From contig CM054180.1 in the NCBI GenBank assembly GCA_028829895.1, forward strand, positions 117,977,973 through 118,041,972: DNA of 64,000 nucleotides, in the 5' to 3' direction. The notes under the pieces were generated by a model that had not been told where the DNA came from, ran no database searches, and saw only the letters and a program-made list of their open reading frames with translations. Shown piece by piece: positions 25,393-37,178 of the stretch; the first letter of the stretch is position 1, and every line of letters starts with the position of its first letter. The position numbers were made by a program, and so were the translations under genes. This DNA comes from Sinotaia quadrata. Lineage: Eukaryota > Mollusca > Gastropoda > Architaenioglossa > Viviparidae.

Positions 25393-25904
25393 TTTTATCT
25401 CTTTCATTTGAGGCAAACCAACAAAAAACAGGCTGTAGTCTGATATCATCATTTTCATCAGTATATAATTGTCATCGTCATAACAACCTTGATTGATTTG
25501 ATTGAGTGTAGGGGGCGCTTCCGGCTTCCGCCGCTTTCGCGTTCATAACAACCTGTGTACTCGTTCTGCCTTTATAACCCCTGGGACAGGGTGAACGTTT
25601 ACCACAAATGGGGTCCTTTTTTATTATTTAGGCACTTAGCAGTCATTAACGTTCATGCCACCACCACTATCACCACCACCAACACCCCACAAAATTCTAG
25701 CGGTCTGCAACTCTCAGCAGTTTGGTTGTTTGTTGTTTTTTACGGCACACAACACTAACGGTAGCCTCAGCGACCTGCTTAAGTTGCACGAAAGAACACG
25801 TGTGAAAGATGGAGTGAAAGATTGAAGTTTATCAGAACAGTCCAAAATAAAATGTACGACAGCCATGTTTTTAGTTCACACAACGCAAACGAGAAGTGAT
25901 ACGT
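25393..25904. other. unassigned DNA with a GC-richer patch
   Basis: The patch at 25505-25545 has two CTTCCG motifs (ETS-type) next to a CpG cluster; no exon could be assigned. Confidence 0.35.
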
Positions 25905-26445
25905 GTAATGCACTTGAATCAGTTTTCATGTACTTAAGCAGTTTTAATGCACTTGAATCAGTTTTCATGTACTTAAGCAGTTTTAATGCACTTGAATCAG
26001 TTTTCATGTACTTGCGGTTTTTAATGCACTTGAATCAGTTTTCATGTACTTAAGCAGTTTTAATGCACTTGAATCAGTTTTCATGTACTTAAGCAGTTTT
26101 AATGCAGTTGAACCAATTTTCATGTACTTAAGCAGTTTTAATGCAGTTGAACCAATTTTCATGTACTTAAGCAGTTTTAATGCAGTTGAACCAATTTTCA
26201 TGTACTTGAGCAGTTTTCATGTAGTTGAAGCAGTTTTAATTATTTGAAACAACTTTAATACGCTTAAGCAGTTCTCATGTACTTGAAACAGGTTTAGTGT
26301 ACTTAAGTACTTCATGCACTTAAGCAGTTTTAATGTACTTAAGATGTTTAATGGGCAAAAGCTGTTTTAATATACTTAAGCAGTTTTAATGTGTTTGAAG
26401 CCGGTTTAATTTTTGAAGCAACTTTAATACACTTAAGCAATTTCA
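25905..26445. repeat. 39-bp minisatellite decaying rightward
   Basis: The unit AATGCACTTGAATCAGTTTT plus CATGTACTTAAGCAGTTTT repeats about eight times (39 bp, so 13 codons, which keeps ORFs open on both strands). From 26215 the copies become strongly diverged. Confidence 0.92.
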
Positions 26446-27600
26446 ATGTATAAATATTCTGAAACGCATCGATTACATAAGTGCCTCATACAGAAGTTAG
26501 ATTTATCTGCTACAATTTGTCTTATGAGGCTACAGCGGAGGTCAGTAAGGTTCTTGTTATACGGGGTCAACCCCAATCGAATTTTTTAAATCTTGACCAA
26601 TCGTTAACAGGTTTTGAATTTAAAAAAGGCAATTACATTTGGAAGCCATCTTCCATAAAGTACGTCACTTGCTGTACGGGTCCAATCAGTTGGACACAGT
26701 CGATGACATCATATGACCCGAAGAAGAATATATCGGATCCTGTTTCGAACAGATTGTTTAATCTGTTAGCTGTTGTTGTGTGCCAGTGTTCATCACTACA
26801 CATGGGATGACTCACTCCCAAAGGGTTAAATTTGTTACAATGCTAAATTCATTAAAAGGGTTAATCGTTAAACAACTAAAAATAGTAACCTCTAATGGTA
26901 GCTCGTGCTTAAATATTAAAAGATTAAAATTTCTAATGGCAAGCTTTGTAATGGATTCAGTGTGTTAATGGTTAAATTTTCAAATGGTTATGTTATTAAA
27001 TGGCTTAAAAACTTCGTGTGAAAGTTTACAGAACGAAAACCTACATTCTGCAGATAAATAAACATAAAGTGTTAATATGAGAGACAGACAGACAGACACA
27101 AGGAAACAGAGACAGAGAGACAGAGACAGAAACAGAGAGGGAAAGCGGGTATGTTATGATTTCATTTTAAAGAATTGAAGAAAATTCTAAACTGACTCTG
27201 TCTCCTCCAAGCATAATAATCGTTTTCCCTCTAGGAGGCAATTCCAGTTCCGGGCAGTCTAATCCAACTTCAAGGGTGACCGAGTTCTGGCATTTGTGAC
27301 AGGTATTGTATTCGTGACATTTATTATAGTCGCCTTTGTGGAACGATTTGGTGTGCGATCGCCTGCGAAGGGGGGGGGGGAGGATTTAAATCCCATATGT
27401 CTGGAAAGACGTATTAAAAGTTTACAGAAAAACAAATTTAAAAAAAACTGTTTTATTAATTTGGAGCCAATAATGCAATTTTTTTCCCCTCGTAAAACCG
27501 ATAGCACAATAGAGACCTTTCTGAAAGTCCTAAACACTTTCCACTGAGATACTAAGGTCGGCAGTTTCTAAGCTGTATACCGGGTATCCGGTGCAACAGT
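26446..27600. other. unassigned DNA
   Basis: Overlapping ORFs at 26481-26810 (plus) and 26633-26821 (minus) contain no low complexity but match nothing I know. A GA-rich tract lies near 27080-27145. A GGATTTAAATCCC at about 27382 resembles a tRNA B box without a clear A box. Confidence 0.4.
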
Positions 27601-27629
27601 TAAAACAAAAATTAAAAGTTCTCGTGACA

Positions 27630-27712
27630 AGTGATTGGGATGGGATTTCAACTCATTAGACTTCCGGCATGCAAGGCTTAGTGATTAGACATCGTGACCA
27701 CCTAGCTGGATT
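27630..27712 (-). repeat. tRNA-derived SINE fragment
   Basis: Read on the minus strand, an A-box-like CTAGGTGGTCACG (27693-27705) is followed by a CCTTGCATGCCGG segment resembling an anticodon arm and a B-box-like GAGTTGAAATCCC (27642-27654). Spacing and order fit a degenerate tRNA-derived SINE head. It does not fold as an intact tRNA gene, and the B box differs from consensus. Confidence 0.5.
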
Positions 27713-28035
27713 TTAGTATAAATAAAAATAACTCTGAGACAGACACGAGTACAATCACTCTATATATATAGCAATTTTTGTAAAAATAAAAACAACTCTG
27801 AGACAGACATGAGTACAATCACTCTATATATAGCAATTTTTGTATAAATAAAAACAACTCTGAGACAGACACATGAGTACATTCATTCTATACATAGCAA
27901 TTTTTGTATAAATAAAAATAACTCTGAGACAGACACATGAGTACAATCACTCTATATATAGCAATTTTTGCATAAATAAAAATAAATCTGAGACAGACAC
28001 ATGAGTACATTCACTCTATACATAGCAATTTTTGT
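27713..28035. repeat. minisatellite of about 62 bp, five copies
   Basis: The unit with AACTCTGAGACAGACA, GAGTACAATCACTCTATA and AGCAATTTTTGTATAAATAA repeats five times directly next to the SINE-like head; it may have grown out of the SINE tail. Confidence 0.92.
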
Positions 28036-28111
28036 TTTCCACTTTTACATTTATTAAGAAACAACTACCGCCACCCCAAGAAATGTGTCACCTATCTAAA
28101 TGCAAACTGTC

Positions 28112-28123
28112 ACGCGCGCACAT

Positions 28124-28168
<45 letters not shown>

Positions 28169-28401
28169 TACACACACATTGACAAAACAACTAGGAGATG
28201 TGTTCTTGTCGGCATGCAAACCGTCAAACCCACACACTCATACACATGTATACATGCACACATACATACACACGTATAAACCCCCACATGCGTACACATA
28301 CATACGCACACTTACAAACATGTGTATACACACACACACACACATTACATACCTACACTCATGCGCACACATACAAATGCATACACACATACTCATACGT
28401 A

Positions 28402-28442
<41 letters not shown>
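28112..28442. repeat. CA-rich region with two (CA)n microsatellites
   Basis: (CA)n at about 28128-28164 and 28403-28442, with CATACA-rich sequence between. It explains the Thr-His ORFs here. Confidence 0.92.
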
Positions 28443-28444
<2 letters not shown>

Positions 28445-28680
28445 CAGCAAAACAAGCAACAAAACATCATATCTGTTCAGAGAAAGATCATTCCAAAGAG
28501 TGGCGGAGTAAATTTGCCTGTCCCTATTTCTAGATTTAATTCTTACATAAATTGTTAAATTGTCGAAGTGACCCGACCTCCTTATGATGGTATTTTTGTT
28601 AGTGTCAAAGTTGGAGTAAACAACTTGAGTTGAGATTATGCTAGAAATTTCTGCTGCAATCCAAACCAGTTCCAACTAGC
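28443..28680. other. unassigned DNA
   Basis: No feature recognised. Confidence 0.35.
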
Positions 28681-28905
28681 ACAGGGCACAGCCTCAGTTT
28701 TCACATGTAGGCCAAGGACTGTCACTGTCGGCAAATTAGATCAGCTAAAGCTAGCACAGGGTACAACGCTCCATTTTCACATGTAGGCCAAGGACTGTCA
28801 ATGTCGGCAAATTAGATCAGCTAAAGCTAGCACAGGGTACAACGCTCCGTTTTCACATGTAAGCCAAGGACTGTCACTGTCGGCAAATTAGATCAGCGAT
28901 AGCTG
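28681..28905. repeat. tandem repeat of about 80 bp, three copies
   Basis: The unit with GCTAGCACAGGGTACAACGC, TTTCACATGTAGGCCAAGGA and CTGTCGGCAAATTAGATCAG; the first copy begins with a diverged GCACAGCCTCAG. Confidence 0.92.
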
Positions 28906-28921
28906 GTTACTTGTTTAAACT

Positions 28922-29231
28922 ACTTGTGTGTGATGTGTGTTATACAGTTTACTATGTTGTGTTAGAGTACATACGTATGTGTGATGTGTGTTATACAGTT
29001 TACTATGTTGTGTTAGAGTACATACGTATGTGTGATGTGTGTTATACAGTTTACTGTGTAGTGTTAGAGTACATACTTGTGTGTGATGTGTGTTATACAA
29101 TTTACTGTGTTGTATTAGAGTACATACTTGAGTGTGATGTGTGTTATACAGTTTACTATGTTGTGTTAGAGTACATACTTGTGTGTGATGTGTGTTATAC
29201 AACTTACTATGTCGTGTTAGAGTACATACAT
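28922..29231. repeat. 51-bp minisatellite, six copies
   Basis: The unit with GTGATGTGTGTTATACAG and TGTTGTGTTAGAGTACATAC has a 51-bp period (17 codons), so both strands show a repetitive ORF. Changes between copies alter amino acids freely, as in non-coding DNA. Confidence 0.95.
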
Positions 29232-30039
29232 TTATTGTTGTACGCTGATTTAGTTATTTATTAACTGAAGTGGATGTTAGTATATTTAGATAAGATATAG
29301 TTTAAAAGTTTGTATTTATGAACTTTTGTGTGTTGCCTAGGTTATATATTATTTTTCTTTTGTGTATTTTATTATTTATTTGTGTTACATGATTTCACGT
29401 GGTACATGGACATAGCTATTTATTTTATTTTGTACTTTACCTTGTAAATTACACGTTAGAAAAGAGTTGTGTTTAAAAGGTAATTAATGTAGTTTTTGTA
29501 GATAGCAAAATCACAGCTTAGCTCTTAGTAGTTTAGCAGTAAATCGTATATGAACGAAAGACAGAAAACACAGAACATAGAAGTAGGAAACTGGTAATAA
29601 TGACGATAGAATTTTTGGGTTCAAGGGGTTTACTTTGTGGCCCGCGTGCTTGACAGAGTGTGTGAGAAAATGAGGTTATCGGTTAAAAAAAATAATAATA
29701 ATAACCCTGACTGGAAAGTCGGGTACCAAATAGTTTACGTCAATGGCCTGGGCCCAAATATATTAATGACATTTTTATTTGCCTACCTTATATTTTCTAT
29801 TTTCATTTCTCCCCCTCCCTTTCCTCTCTTTCTCTCTCTCTCTCCCTTTCTTTTCTCTCTGTCTCTCCTTTTCCTTAAATAAATATTAAACTAGTCTCAA
29901 GAAAACTATTTTAAATTAAATTAGTTTAAATACAACAGTTCCGGATTTTGTTTATTTTCTTAATATTTCTCCATTTAAATTTTATGAATCGTGAAGGGCG
30001 TTCTTATGACAGTTCAAATAAAAAATACAGAAGAGTATA
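29232..30039. other. unassigned AT-rich DNA
   Basis: No feature apart from a TC-rich tract near 29810-29872. Confidence 0.4.
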
Positions 30040-30386
30040 GTGAACAGAAGTATAGCTGAAGAGAACAGCTGTCTGCCATCGCAGTTTCAAAATGCATATC
30101 GTGTAGGTTTTAAACGGAAGCCACCTGCAATCATTCTTTCTTTTAAAAGAAAATTCTATTGGCTACATCGTTTCTCGTCGAGTTGGAATATAGGGCTGGA
30201 TTGTCAGTGTTCCAGCAAAGCATACGTCATTCTGGTCAACGATCGTTTGCTTCTCAGGGTACTATTGCATTACCATTTGAGTTGAGATACGAAGAGCTCC
30301 GGTCATTTCAAGAGGACACTCGAGATGTTTTTTGTCATCAACAAGAAGAGGACTATCTCGTGTCATTGCTTAGTCAAACTGTATGA
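30040..30386 (+). pseudogene. possible decayed ORF or terminal exon of unknown kind
   Basis: Two overlapping plus frames without low complexity: 30040-30285 and 30159-30386. The second ends SFQEDTRDVFCHQQ then EEDYLVSLLSQTV and a stop. A frame change near 30175 would join the coding-looking part of the first to the second, as in a frameshifted pseudogene or transposon remnant. An AATAAA lies about 200 bp downstream near 30590. No family recognised, and it may be chance. Confidence 0.22.
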
Positions 30387-30485
30387 ACATTTGTAAGTTC
30401 ATTATTCTTTACGCTGTATGTACATTTGTAAGTTCATTATTCTTTATGCTGTTATGTACATTTGTAAGTTCATTATTCTTTACGC
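30387..30485. repeat. 36-bp tandem repeat, three copies
   Basis: The unit TGTACATTTGTAAGTTCATT plus ATTCTTTACGCTGTA. Confidence 0.9.
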
Positions 30486-30717
30486 TACATGTTCTCATTT
30501 TGCATCTGCTTTCATCAGTTTGAGTTTTGTTATGTTATCTTCAGTTTTCTCACAAGGTTAAGTAGTCTTTATATTTGCTTTGTGTTCGGTAAATAAATAT
30601 TGCAAGGTGCTTATAGTTTTCATAGGAATAAGCGTTTTATTAAGTCGTCGTCATCATCATCACCTTTATCATAGTCACCACCACCACATTTTCATCATCC
30701 CCTTCTTATTCTTATTC

Positions 30718-30750
<33 letters not shown>

Positions 30751-31463
30751 TTTCCTCTTTTCTTTGCCATTTTTTTTTTAAGCAGCAGAATCTGGAAACC
30801 GCTTTCATTTCTGCCGACGTTTTAGTCACGTACGCCCCATATGCATATCCGGTCACGATTTTCCGTTCAAACAGGATGTTACTTATAAGTGCACTTTTTA
30901 TAGTCAATACACTCATTTATTTATTTGTTGATTTTTTTATTTGGGGCTTTTCAAATAGCTTGATGTTCGCTAAAAATGCGTTTTGTTTTTCAGGTCGATA
31001 CATTACTGTTATACACGTATTTTATTTTTAGTTACAATACATCGTTGCCTATAGGGAATAACCTATTAATAGACTGAACAACTACATACGTGGCCAGTTA
31101 TAGTGGCATCGTTATCTTAAAGTCAATGTAGCTAGTAACACACAGAGAGAGAGTGTGTGTCTGTTAACATGAATTCATTAGCTGAATTAACATTTTATTA
31201 CAGTTTGAACAGAAAACGAACTAGGTTAAAAGCTACAGTGACAAAAGGTAACATAAACGCATTGGACAATTTACTGACTGAAATTAGAGGTAGACTGTAG
31301 CTACAGTGACAGAGTTACATTTAGGCCTGACGTAAACAATGAATAAGTGGAGTAAACAAACAATAAGGCTTTAGTTAATTTTCTAAGGCTGTACAAATAC
31401 GTTTGACGTGGTTGCCAAGAGAAAGGAGGTGGGCTGTAGTGTATATGGGATGACTTAGTAATT
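30486..31463. other. unassigned DNA with an ATC/CAT trinucleotide tract
   Basis: CAT/CAC-rich microsatellites at about 30648-30752. The rest is unique. Confidence 0.45.
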
Positions 31464-31542
31464 CACAACTCTCCCGACCTGACCTAAAACATACCTCAAG
31501 GTCGGTGACAATTCCGAATCCTCAAGGCTTTTGTGGTCAACT
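31464..31542 (-). repeat. interspersed repeat, copy 2
   Basis: Reverse complement carries AAGTTGACCACAAAAGCCTT, ACCGACCTTGAGGTATG and CAGGTCGGGAGAGTTGTG, the same blocks as 18499-18570 in the same order, about 13 kb apart and in opposite orientation. Confidence 0.7.
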
Positions 31543-31739
31543 TCCGATTCTGTAAACTTGTTACTAAGAAAGTATATTTCCTTTGCCGCCCATTAGAAAT
31601 TAGTTATTTTTAGAATATAAAAAAAACATGGATATACTTTGAAAGTAAGATGTGATCATCAAAAAAAAGATGATGAGGAGACAATCAGATGGGTTAGAGT
31701 TGCCGTATTGACTTTCTTTTCCCAAGTTTGACAGGTATG

Positions 31740-32369
31740 CTAATGTATTTTCAGCCGACGAAATTGTGACTTAACACCTCGCCAATACTCGTCGCGTCGC
31801 TCTTTAACTGCCTGTATTTTATAACCAAGATTTAATTCTAGTATAGGGTTGTCTGCCTGTATTTTATAACCAAGATTTAATTGTAGTATAGGGTTGTCTG
31901 CCTGTATTTTATAACCAAGATTTAATTCTAGTATAGGGTTGTCTGCCTGTATTTTATAACCAAGATTTAATTGTAGTATAGGGTTGTCTGCCTGTATTTT
32001 ATAACCAAGATTTAATTGTAGTATAGGGTTGTCTGCCTGTATTTTATAACCAAGATTTAATTCTAGTATAGGGTTGTCTGCCTGTATTTCATAACCAAGA
32101 TTTAATTCTAGTATAAGGTTGTCTGCCTGTATTTTATAACCAAGATTTAATTCTAGTATAAGGTTGTCTGCCTGTATTTTATAACCAAGATTCAACTCTA
32201 GTATAGGGTTGTCAGCGTTAGGACTTTTCATTGGCATAAATAAACACTCTGTGGAGGATTTTTCATTTGCAAAGTGTCTTGCCACTGTCTCTCGAAGTCT
32301 ATTTCCGATGGCATTCGATAAAATTGACAGTAGTAATAATGTTTGCTTGGGTAATGTACAAGATTGATT
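31740..32369 (-). CDS. open frame with nine 15-residue repeats, doubtful gene
   Basis: The minus frame is open from a stop at 32370-32372 to the stop ending at 31740. A non-repetitive leader (…NRLRETVARHFANEK…) is followed by nine copies of a 15-residue unit (ADNPILELNLGYKIQ) and a basic tail (KERRDEYWRGVKSQFRR). There is no ATG before the leader's Met-Pro-Met. The DNA under the repeats is a 45-bp minisatellite (31808-32216). Differences between copies (Glu/Gln, Pro/Leu, Lys/Glu) all change amino acids, which argues against protein-level selection. No family recognised. Could be a terminal exon, but more likely an open minisatellite. Confidence 0.25.
   Translation of the reverse strand, partial: NQSCTLPKQTLLLLSILSNAIGNRLRETVARHFANEKSSTECLFMPMKSPNADNPILELNLGYKIQADNLILELNLGYKIQADNLILELNLGYEIQADNPILELNLGYKIQADNPILQLNLGYKIQADNPILQLNLGYKIQADNPILELNLGYKIQADNPILQLNLGYKIQADNPILELNLGYKIQAVKERRDEYWRGVKSQFRRLKIH
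31808..32216. repeat. 45-bp minisatellite, nine copies
   Basis: The unit CCTGTATTTTATAACCAAGA plus TTTAATTCTAGTATAGGG and TTGTCTG, with only one or two substitutions per copy. Confidence 0.98.
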
Positions 32370-32747
32370 TCATGCTTGTTTTAATTTTCTCCAGTTGCAC
32401 AGTCGTCCCGGTGCTCCTATTTATGATTTATATTTTAAGAAAACAGGTTACAGTGTGAGGAATGATGCCGGAAGTAGACAACAATATCTATTTTTTAAAA
32501 AAACAGTTATGGCATCGCGCGTGCTATTTTACCTATGATCATATTATATGCTCAGTAAAGTTGTGGATGAAATCGAACAAGTACGTAGCCTATTGCTACA
32601 TGGACATAGTATAGTTCATAATAAATGTTTTGTCTGAATTACGTATTGTAATTAAGTAGGCTGGAGATAGTTATTTTAAAAATGCAACGTCCGAATTAGA
32701 TAGTCAGATAGTGAACAAGGGTCTTGGCTGTGTGTTAGGTGTTATAA
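32370..32747. other. unassigned DNA
   Basis: Contains a perfect ETS-type GCCGGAAGTAG near 32469; nothing else recognised. Confidence 0.4.
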
Positions 32748-33200
32748 TTACACACAAAGACATTGACCTAGTTACAAGAAATTAAACCAGACCACACCTA
32801 TAGTTAAATAATTTAGTTACACACAAAGACATTGGCCTAGTTACAAGAAATTAAACCAGACCACGCTTATAGTTAAATAATTTAGTTACAGGCAAAGACA
32901 TCGGCCTAGCTACAGAAAATTAAACCAGACCACGCTTATAGTTAAATAATTTAGTTACACACAAAGACATTGGCCTAGTTACAAGAAATTAAACCAGACC
33001 ACGCTTATAGTTAAATAATTTAGTTACACGCAAAGACATTGGCCTAGTTACAAGAAATTAAACCAGACCACGTTTATAGTTAAATAATTTAGTTACACAC
33101 AAAAACATTGGCCTAGATACAAGAAATTAAACCAGACTACGCCTATAATTAAATAATTTAGTTGCATACTAAGACATCGGCCTAGTTACAGAACAGCGAA
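32748..33200. repeat. 69-bp minisatellite, about 6.5 copies
   Basis: The unit with AGTTACACACAAAGACATTG, GCCTAGTTACAAGAAATTAA and ACCAGACCACGCTTATAG. Related words (GACCTAGTTAC, AATGACCTA) continue in degraded form to about 33620. Confidence 0.92.
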
Positions 33201-34566
33201 TGTAACTGACGCTTCATATTTTTTTTTAAAGTTTGCGATGGCTTAATTACAGATAGAACAACGATGTAGTGTGTAGGCGTAATAGTTACACCGCGTGTTA
33301 CACAAAGTATTGACCTAGATAGCCGAAGAAGAAATAGGTGTTGCTGCAACTGAATCGCAGTGACATTATCGACTGAGTATTGTTAGCCGACCTAGTTACG
33401 CAAAAGCTTTGACCTAAAGAAAGGATGAACGAGGACGCAAGCTGTTGTTAACAAGGACAGTTACATAAGGCAATGGCCTAGTTCGCAGGCTAAACAAAGG
33501 CCTATGTCAGGAGTTAACAGTGACACAGCTGCAAAACACCAGTGACCTAATTACAGATAGAACAAAGGCCTAGGCCTATAACTTATAAACCTACAGTTTA
33601 TCGCAAAGCCCCAATGACCTAGATATTTACTAAGCAAAGAACTAAGCCATCGTGCATTGCTCCCTCTCCGCCGTGCTGAGCAGCGCGGAGATCAGTGTCA
33701 TCTAAATGCGTCACAACATGACAGTGCCAGTGACACGCAATGAATGACGACACTCTTACTGAACGGTTCAAACCAATGTCAGATCAAAGACAGTTTGGTC
33801 TACTTACGGTTTAACAGCGGCCAGAAGACAGATGACAGAAGCAGGGACCAGGTTACAATTTTATTTAAAATTTTTTTTTTTCGAAAGATAAAAAAGACCT
33901 CACCGAACAACAAGCTGCAGAAAAAGACGCGAGTGGTAAACACCACAGACGCACGGATTTCGGTAATAAGAGAACGAAAGCAAGCGTACACGGCGTTTCC
34001 CGTTTCTTAGTTGTCTCCCTTCCAAAGATAAAAGGTTGAGTGGGAGTGGGGGGTGGGGGGATGGGGGAGAAAATAGAATACAACAGCAAAGCAAATTTTC
34101 ATTATAATTCACGAAGTCTTAGAATATTAGATCGTTCATTAGCTGTTGTTGTTGTTGAATTAATACATAAAAGTAAATGTTGCTGTACCACGGACGGGCC
34201 ATATTGCCTCACTTCGCGTTGGAAATAAAAACAAATAAAATAAAAGCAAGAGATTCAACTAGTAAAACAAGCTTTCAAGAAGATATAGCGTGGGTGTATG
34301 CACATTTTTGCTTCGAAAGAGAATGCACCCATCCATGAAATCAACGAATTTTATCTGTGGACGTCAAGCATCCATCCATCCATCAATCACTCAATCGATC
34401 AGTCAGAATATTTTAATCAGTCATGATGACTCTAAATCCGTACTGTCAATCCCGAGCCATGAGTTGTAATTTAATTAACTGGAATTTAAATTATGATGAA
34501 GAAGATGATGACAGTGACAAGAATAATGTAAAATGATCAACAACAGCAAGGAAAAGAATAACATTG
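33201..34566. other. unassigned DNA
   Basis: Degraded remains of the 69-bp repeat to about 33620, then unique sequence with overlapping short ORFs on both strands (33744-34112) lacking any recognised motif, and a short CATC run near 34370-34384. Confidence 0.4.
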
Positions 34567-34752
34567 ATAATAATTACGACGACAACGATGACGATGATGA
34601 TGATGATGATGATGACGATGATGGTGGTGGTGGTGATGATGATGATGGTGGTGGTGGTGGTGATGGTAGTGATGATGGTGGTGGTGATAATGATGATGGT
34701 GATCGTGGTGGTGGTGGTGGTGGTGGTGGTGGTGGTGGTGGTGGTGGTGGAG
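34567..34752. repeat. GAT/GGT trinucleotide repeat
   Basis: About 180 bp of GAT, GAC and GGT triplets. The poly-Asp/Gly or Thr/Ile ORFs are artefacts. Confidence 0.97.
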
Positions 34753-35344
34753 CTCAAGATCATTTGATCATAGTACAATACTAATGATGTGCTAAGTATT
34801 CTACAACATGGGGAATGGTGTGCATCCTTTGGTAACCCAACAAGCTCAATTGTGTTTCAACACCTACTAGCAAACTTGGCCATTCTTAAGTGGTTTAATT
34901 TCAAAATTATTTCATTTAAACTGAAAAGATTTAAGCAAATAAGTCATGTATTAGTTCAAATAATCCTATTATTGATTGAATGTTATCACGTTATCAGCAG
35001 TAGCAGCATAATTAATAATAATATTGCTCTTGTTGTTGTTGTTGCAAATAAAATATTAAATTCTACTCTTAGTCAGATTTAAAAAAAACACAAATGTGAG
35101 AAGAAGAAAAGAAACAAAGCGAAATATATTTGAATTAATTATAAACTGTACATAATCTTAATAAAACGGAATTACAGTTTAGTTGACATTTTTGCAAACA
35201 ATTTTGACGGGGGTGCGGGGAGGGGGGAAGTAAGTGTAGCGTTGTCCTCCTGTCTTTTCAAGAACTCGAATGAATGGCAGTAGCCTATACATGAACCAAA
35301 CAACCATCCATTTTGTTGCTGCTAAAGCTGCGCACGCGCGCGCA

Positions 35345-35379
<35 letters not shown>

Positions 35380-35669
35380 CAAACCAATACACAAAAAGGC
35401 ATTCGCAACATGCAGAGTGATCAGAAGCGGTACATTAACTGCTCTAAATAATTTCACTTGCTCGAATGACTTGTTATGATGATTTCATTCAGTCTTGCAC
35501 ACTGTCACCCCACATGCACCCCTGGGGGAGGGGGGAGTCACTTCGCGAGACACGTGGATTTGTTAACAAATGCGCCGGGAGTGTCCAATTTCGTTCTTCT
35601 TCTAACAAGTTGACACTGACCTTAAAGCACAGGCGCTCTCCGTTTCAGGAGATTTGAATATATTGTAAA
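34753..35669. other. unassigned DNA with (CA)n
   Basis: A CG-CA compound microsatellite at about 35332-35380; otherwise unique. Confidence 0.45.
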
Positions 35670-35838
35670 CACAAACGTTTTAGACAGGGAAAGTGAGACA
35701 GGGAAAAAAGCACAAACGTTTTAAGAAATTGAAAGTGAGACGGGGGGAATAAAAGCACAAACGTTTTAGACAGGGAAAGTGAGAGAGGGAAAAAATGCAC
35801 AAACGTTTTAGACAGGGAAAGTGAGAGAGGGAAAAAAA
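35670..35838. repeat. minisatellite of about 40 bp, four to five copies
   Basis: The unit CACAAACGTTTTAGACAGGG plus AAAGTGAGAGAGGGAAAAA. Confidence 0.9.
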
Positions 35839-36255
35839 GTACTAAGAGAAAGGCCTAGATTCAGAGACACGGCAGACGTTGATACGCGCGCGCGCACAGA
35901 TGCGGACATAAAAGAGAGAGAGAAGAAAAAAAGAAAGGGGAGGAGCAAAGACAGAAGATCAGAGACAGTAAGACAGAAACGAACAACAGGAGATACAAAC
36001 ATGGAGATGAGACAAACAGAGAAAACGACAGTGAGAAAGACAAAGTGATAAAGAGAGATAACGGGAGAAAAGCATTTGGGAGATATAGAGAGAACACAGA
36101 AGGAAATGGGATAGAGACAGCACACAGAGAAAATGAAATAGAGACAACACAGAGAAAAAATGAGAGAGAGGCAACACAGAGAGAAAAAGAGGTAGAACAC
36201 GGAGAAAGAAAATGAGATAAAGAGAACACAGAAAAAGTTTGTAAAACAGAGACAG
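35839..36255. repeat. purine-rich GA/CA degenerate repeats
   Basis: AGAGACAACACAGAGAAAA-type units of 20-30 bp over about 400 bp. The Ser/Leu/Phe-rich minus ORFs across it are artefacts. Confidence 0.85.
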
Positions 36256-36498
36256 ACAGAAAACTGAAACGATTAAGTTATCGTCTTTATGTAGTTCATA
36301 ACACGATCGATTATAAATATTATATTAACAATTGGCTCATAAAACAAATATTATTCGCTACTAAAAGGAATTAAATAATTCCTGTCAAAGAATAGTTCAA
36401 GAATTTTTTTTTAGAATTAAAAATATATATATAGAGAGAAGGAGAATTAGATACATATATGAAAACACACAGAAAGGCAGATCGAGACAGACGCAGAG

Positions 36499-36499
<1 letters not shown>
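36256..36499. other. unassigned AT-rich DNA
   Basis: No feature recognised. Confidence 0.35.
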
Positions 36500-36587
<88 letters not shown>

Positions 36588-36598
36588 TGTGTGTGTTG
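36500..36598. repeat. (GT)n microsatellite, about 49 units
   Basis: A near-perfect GT run with one AT interruption. Confidence 0.97.
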
Positions 36599-36748
36599 GG
36601 GTGGTGGTCATATATAAAAATAGAGACACCGGGATGAAAAAGAGAGATTGCAAAAAAGTCTGAAAGAGCGATCAGAGGGAGAGAAAGGGGGATAAAAACA
36701 GAGGGTTGTAGTTTTAGTTTGTAATCGTGTTAAAATTCGAATAACAGA

Positions 36749-36767
36749 TATCTCTCTCCCCCTCCCT

Positions 36768-36806
<39 letters not shown>
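36749..36806. repeat. (TC)n microsatellite
   Basis: TCTCTC with CCCTC interruptions. Confidence 0.95.
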
Positions 36807-36811
<5 letters not shown>

Positions 36812-37009
36812 AGCATTAATTCAAAAACTAACATCTAATAGATTCAAAGATATATGAAGGTGTTATTCTTCACTCAAGCCATTAAGGTGGGGCGACGTGA
36901 CGAGTCACGCCAGGTGCAGACCAAAGGAAAAATTTAAATTGACTGATGCAAATGTTAAGATTAAATATATATATATTCTCCAACAGTTCTTGCCTTTCGG
37001 CTTTTATTT

Positions 37010-37178
37010 AAACAAACACACACGTAAACACACAAGCAAACCCGAACACACAAGTAAACACACAAACACACAAACAATGACACAAACACTAACAAGTAAA
37101 CACACACACAAACAAACTCGCACACACGCACACTCACTCACACACACACACTCACACACACACACACTCACACACATG
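37010..37178. repeat. CA-rich ACACAAGTAAAC-type repeat and (CA)n
   Basis: CACACAAGCAAAC-like units merging into a CACACTCA run. Confidence 0.88.

Noticed and set aside
28911..29264. ORFs of 117 and 95 codons on opposite strands
   Set aside because: Both come from a 51-bp minisatellite whose period is a multiple of three; copies differ without respect for codons.
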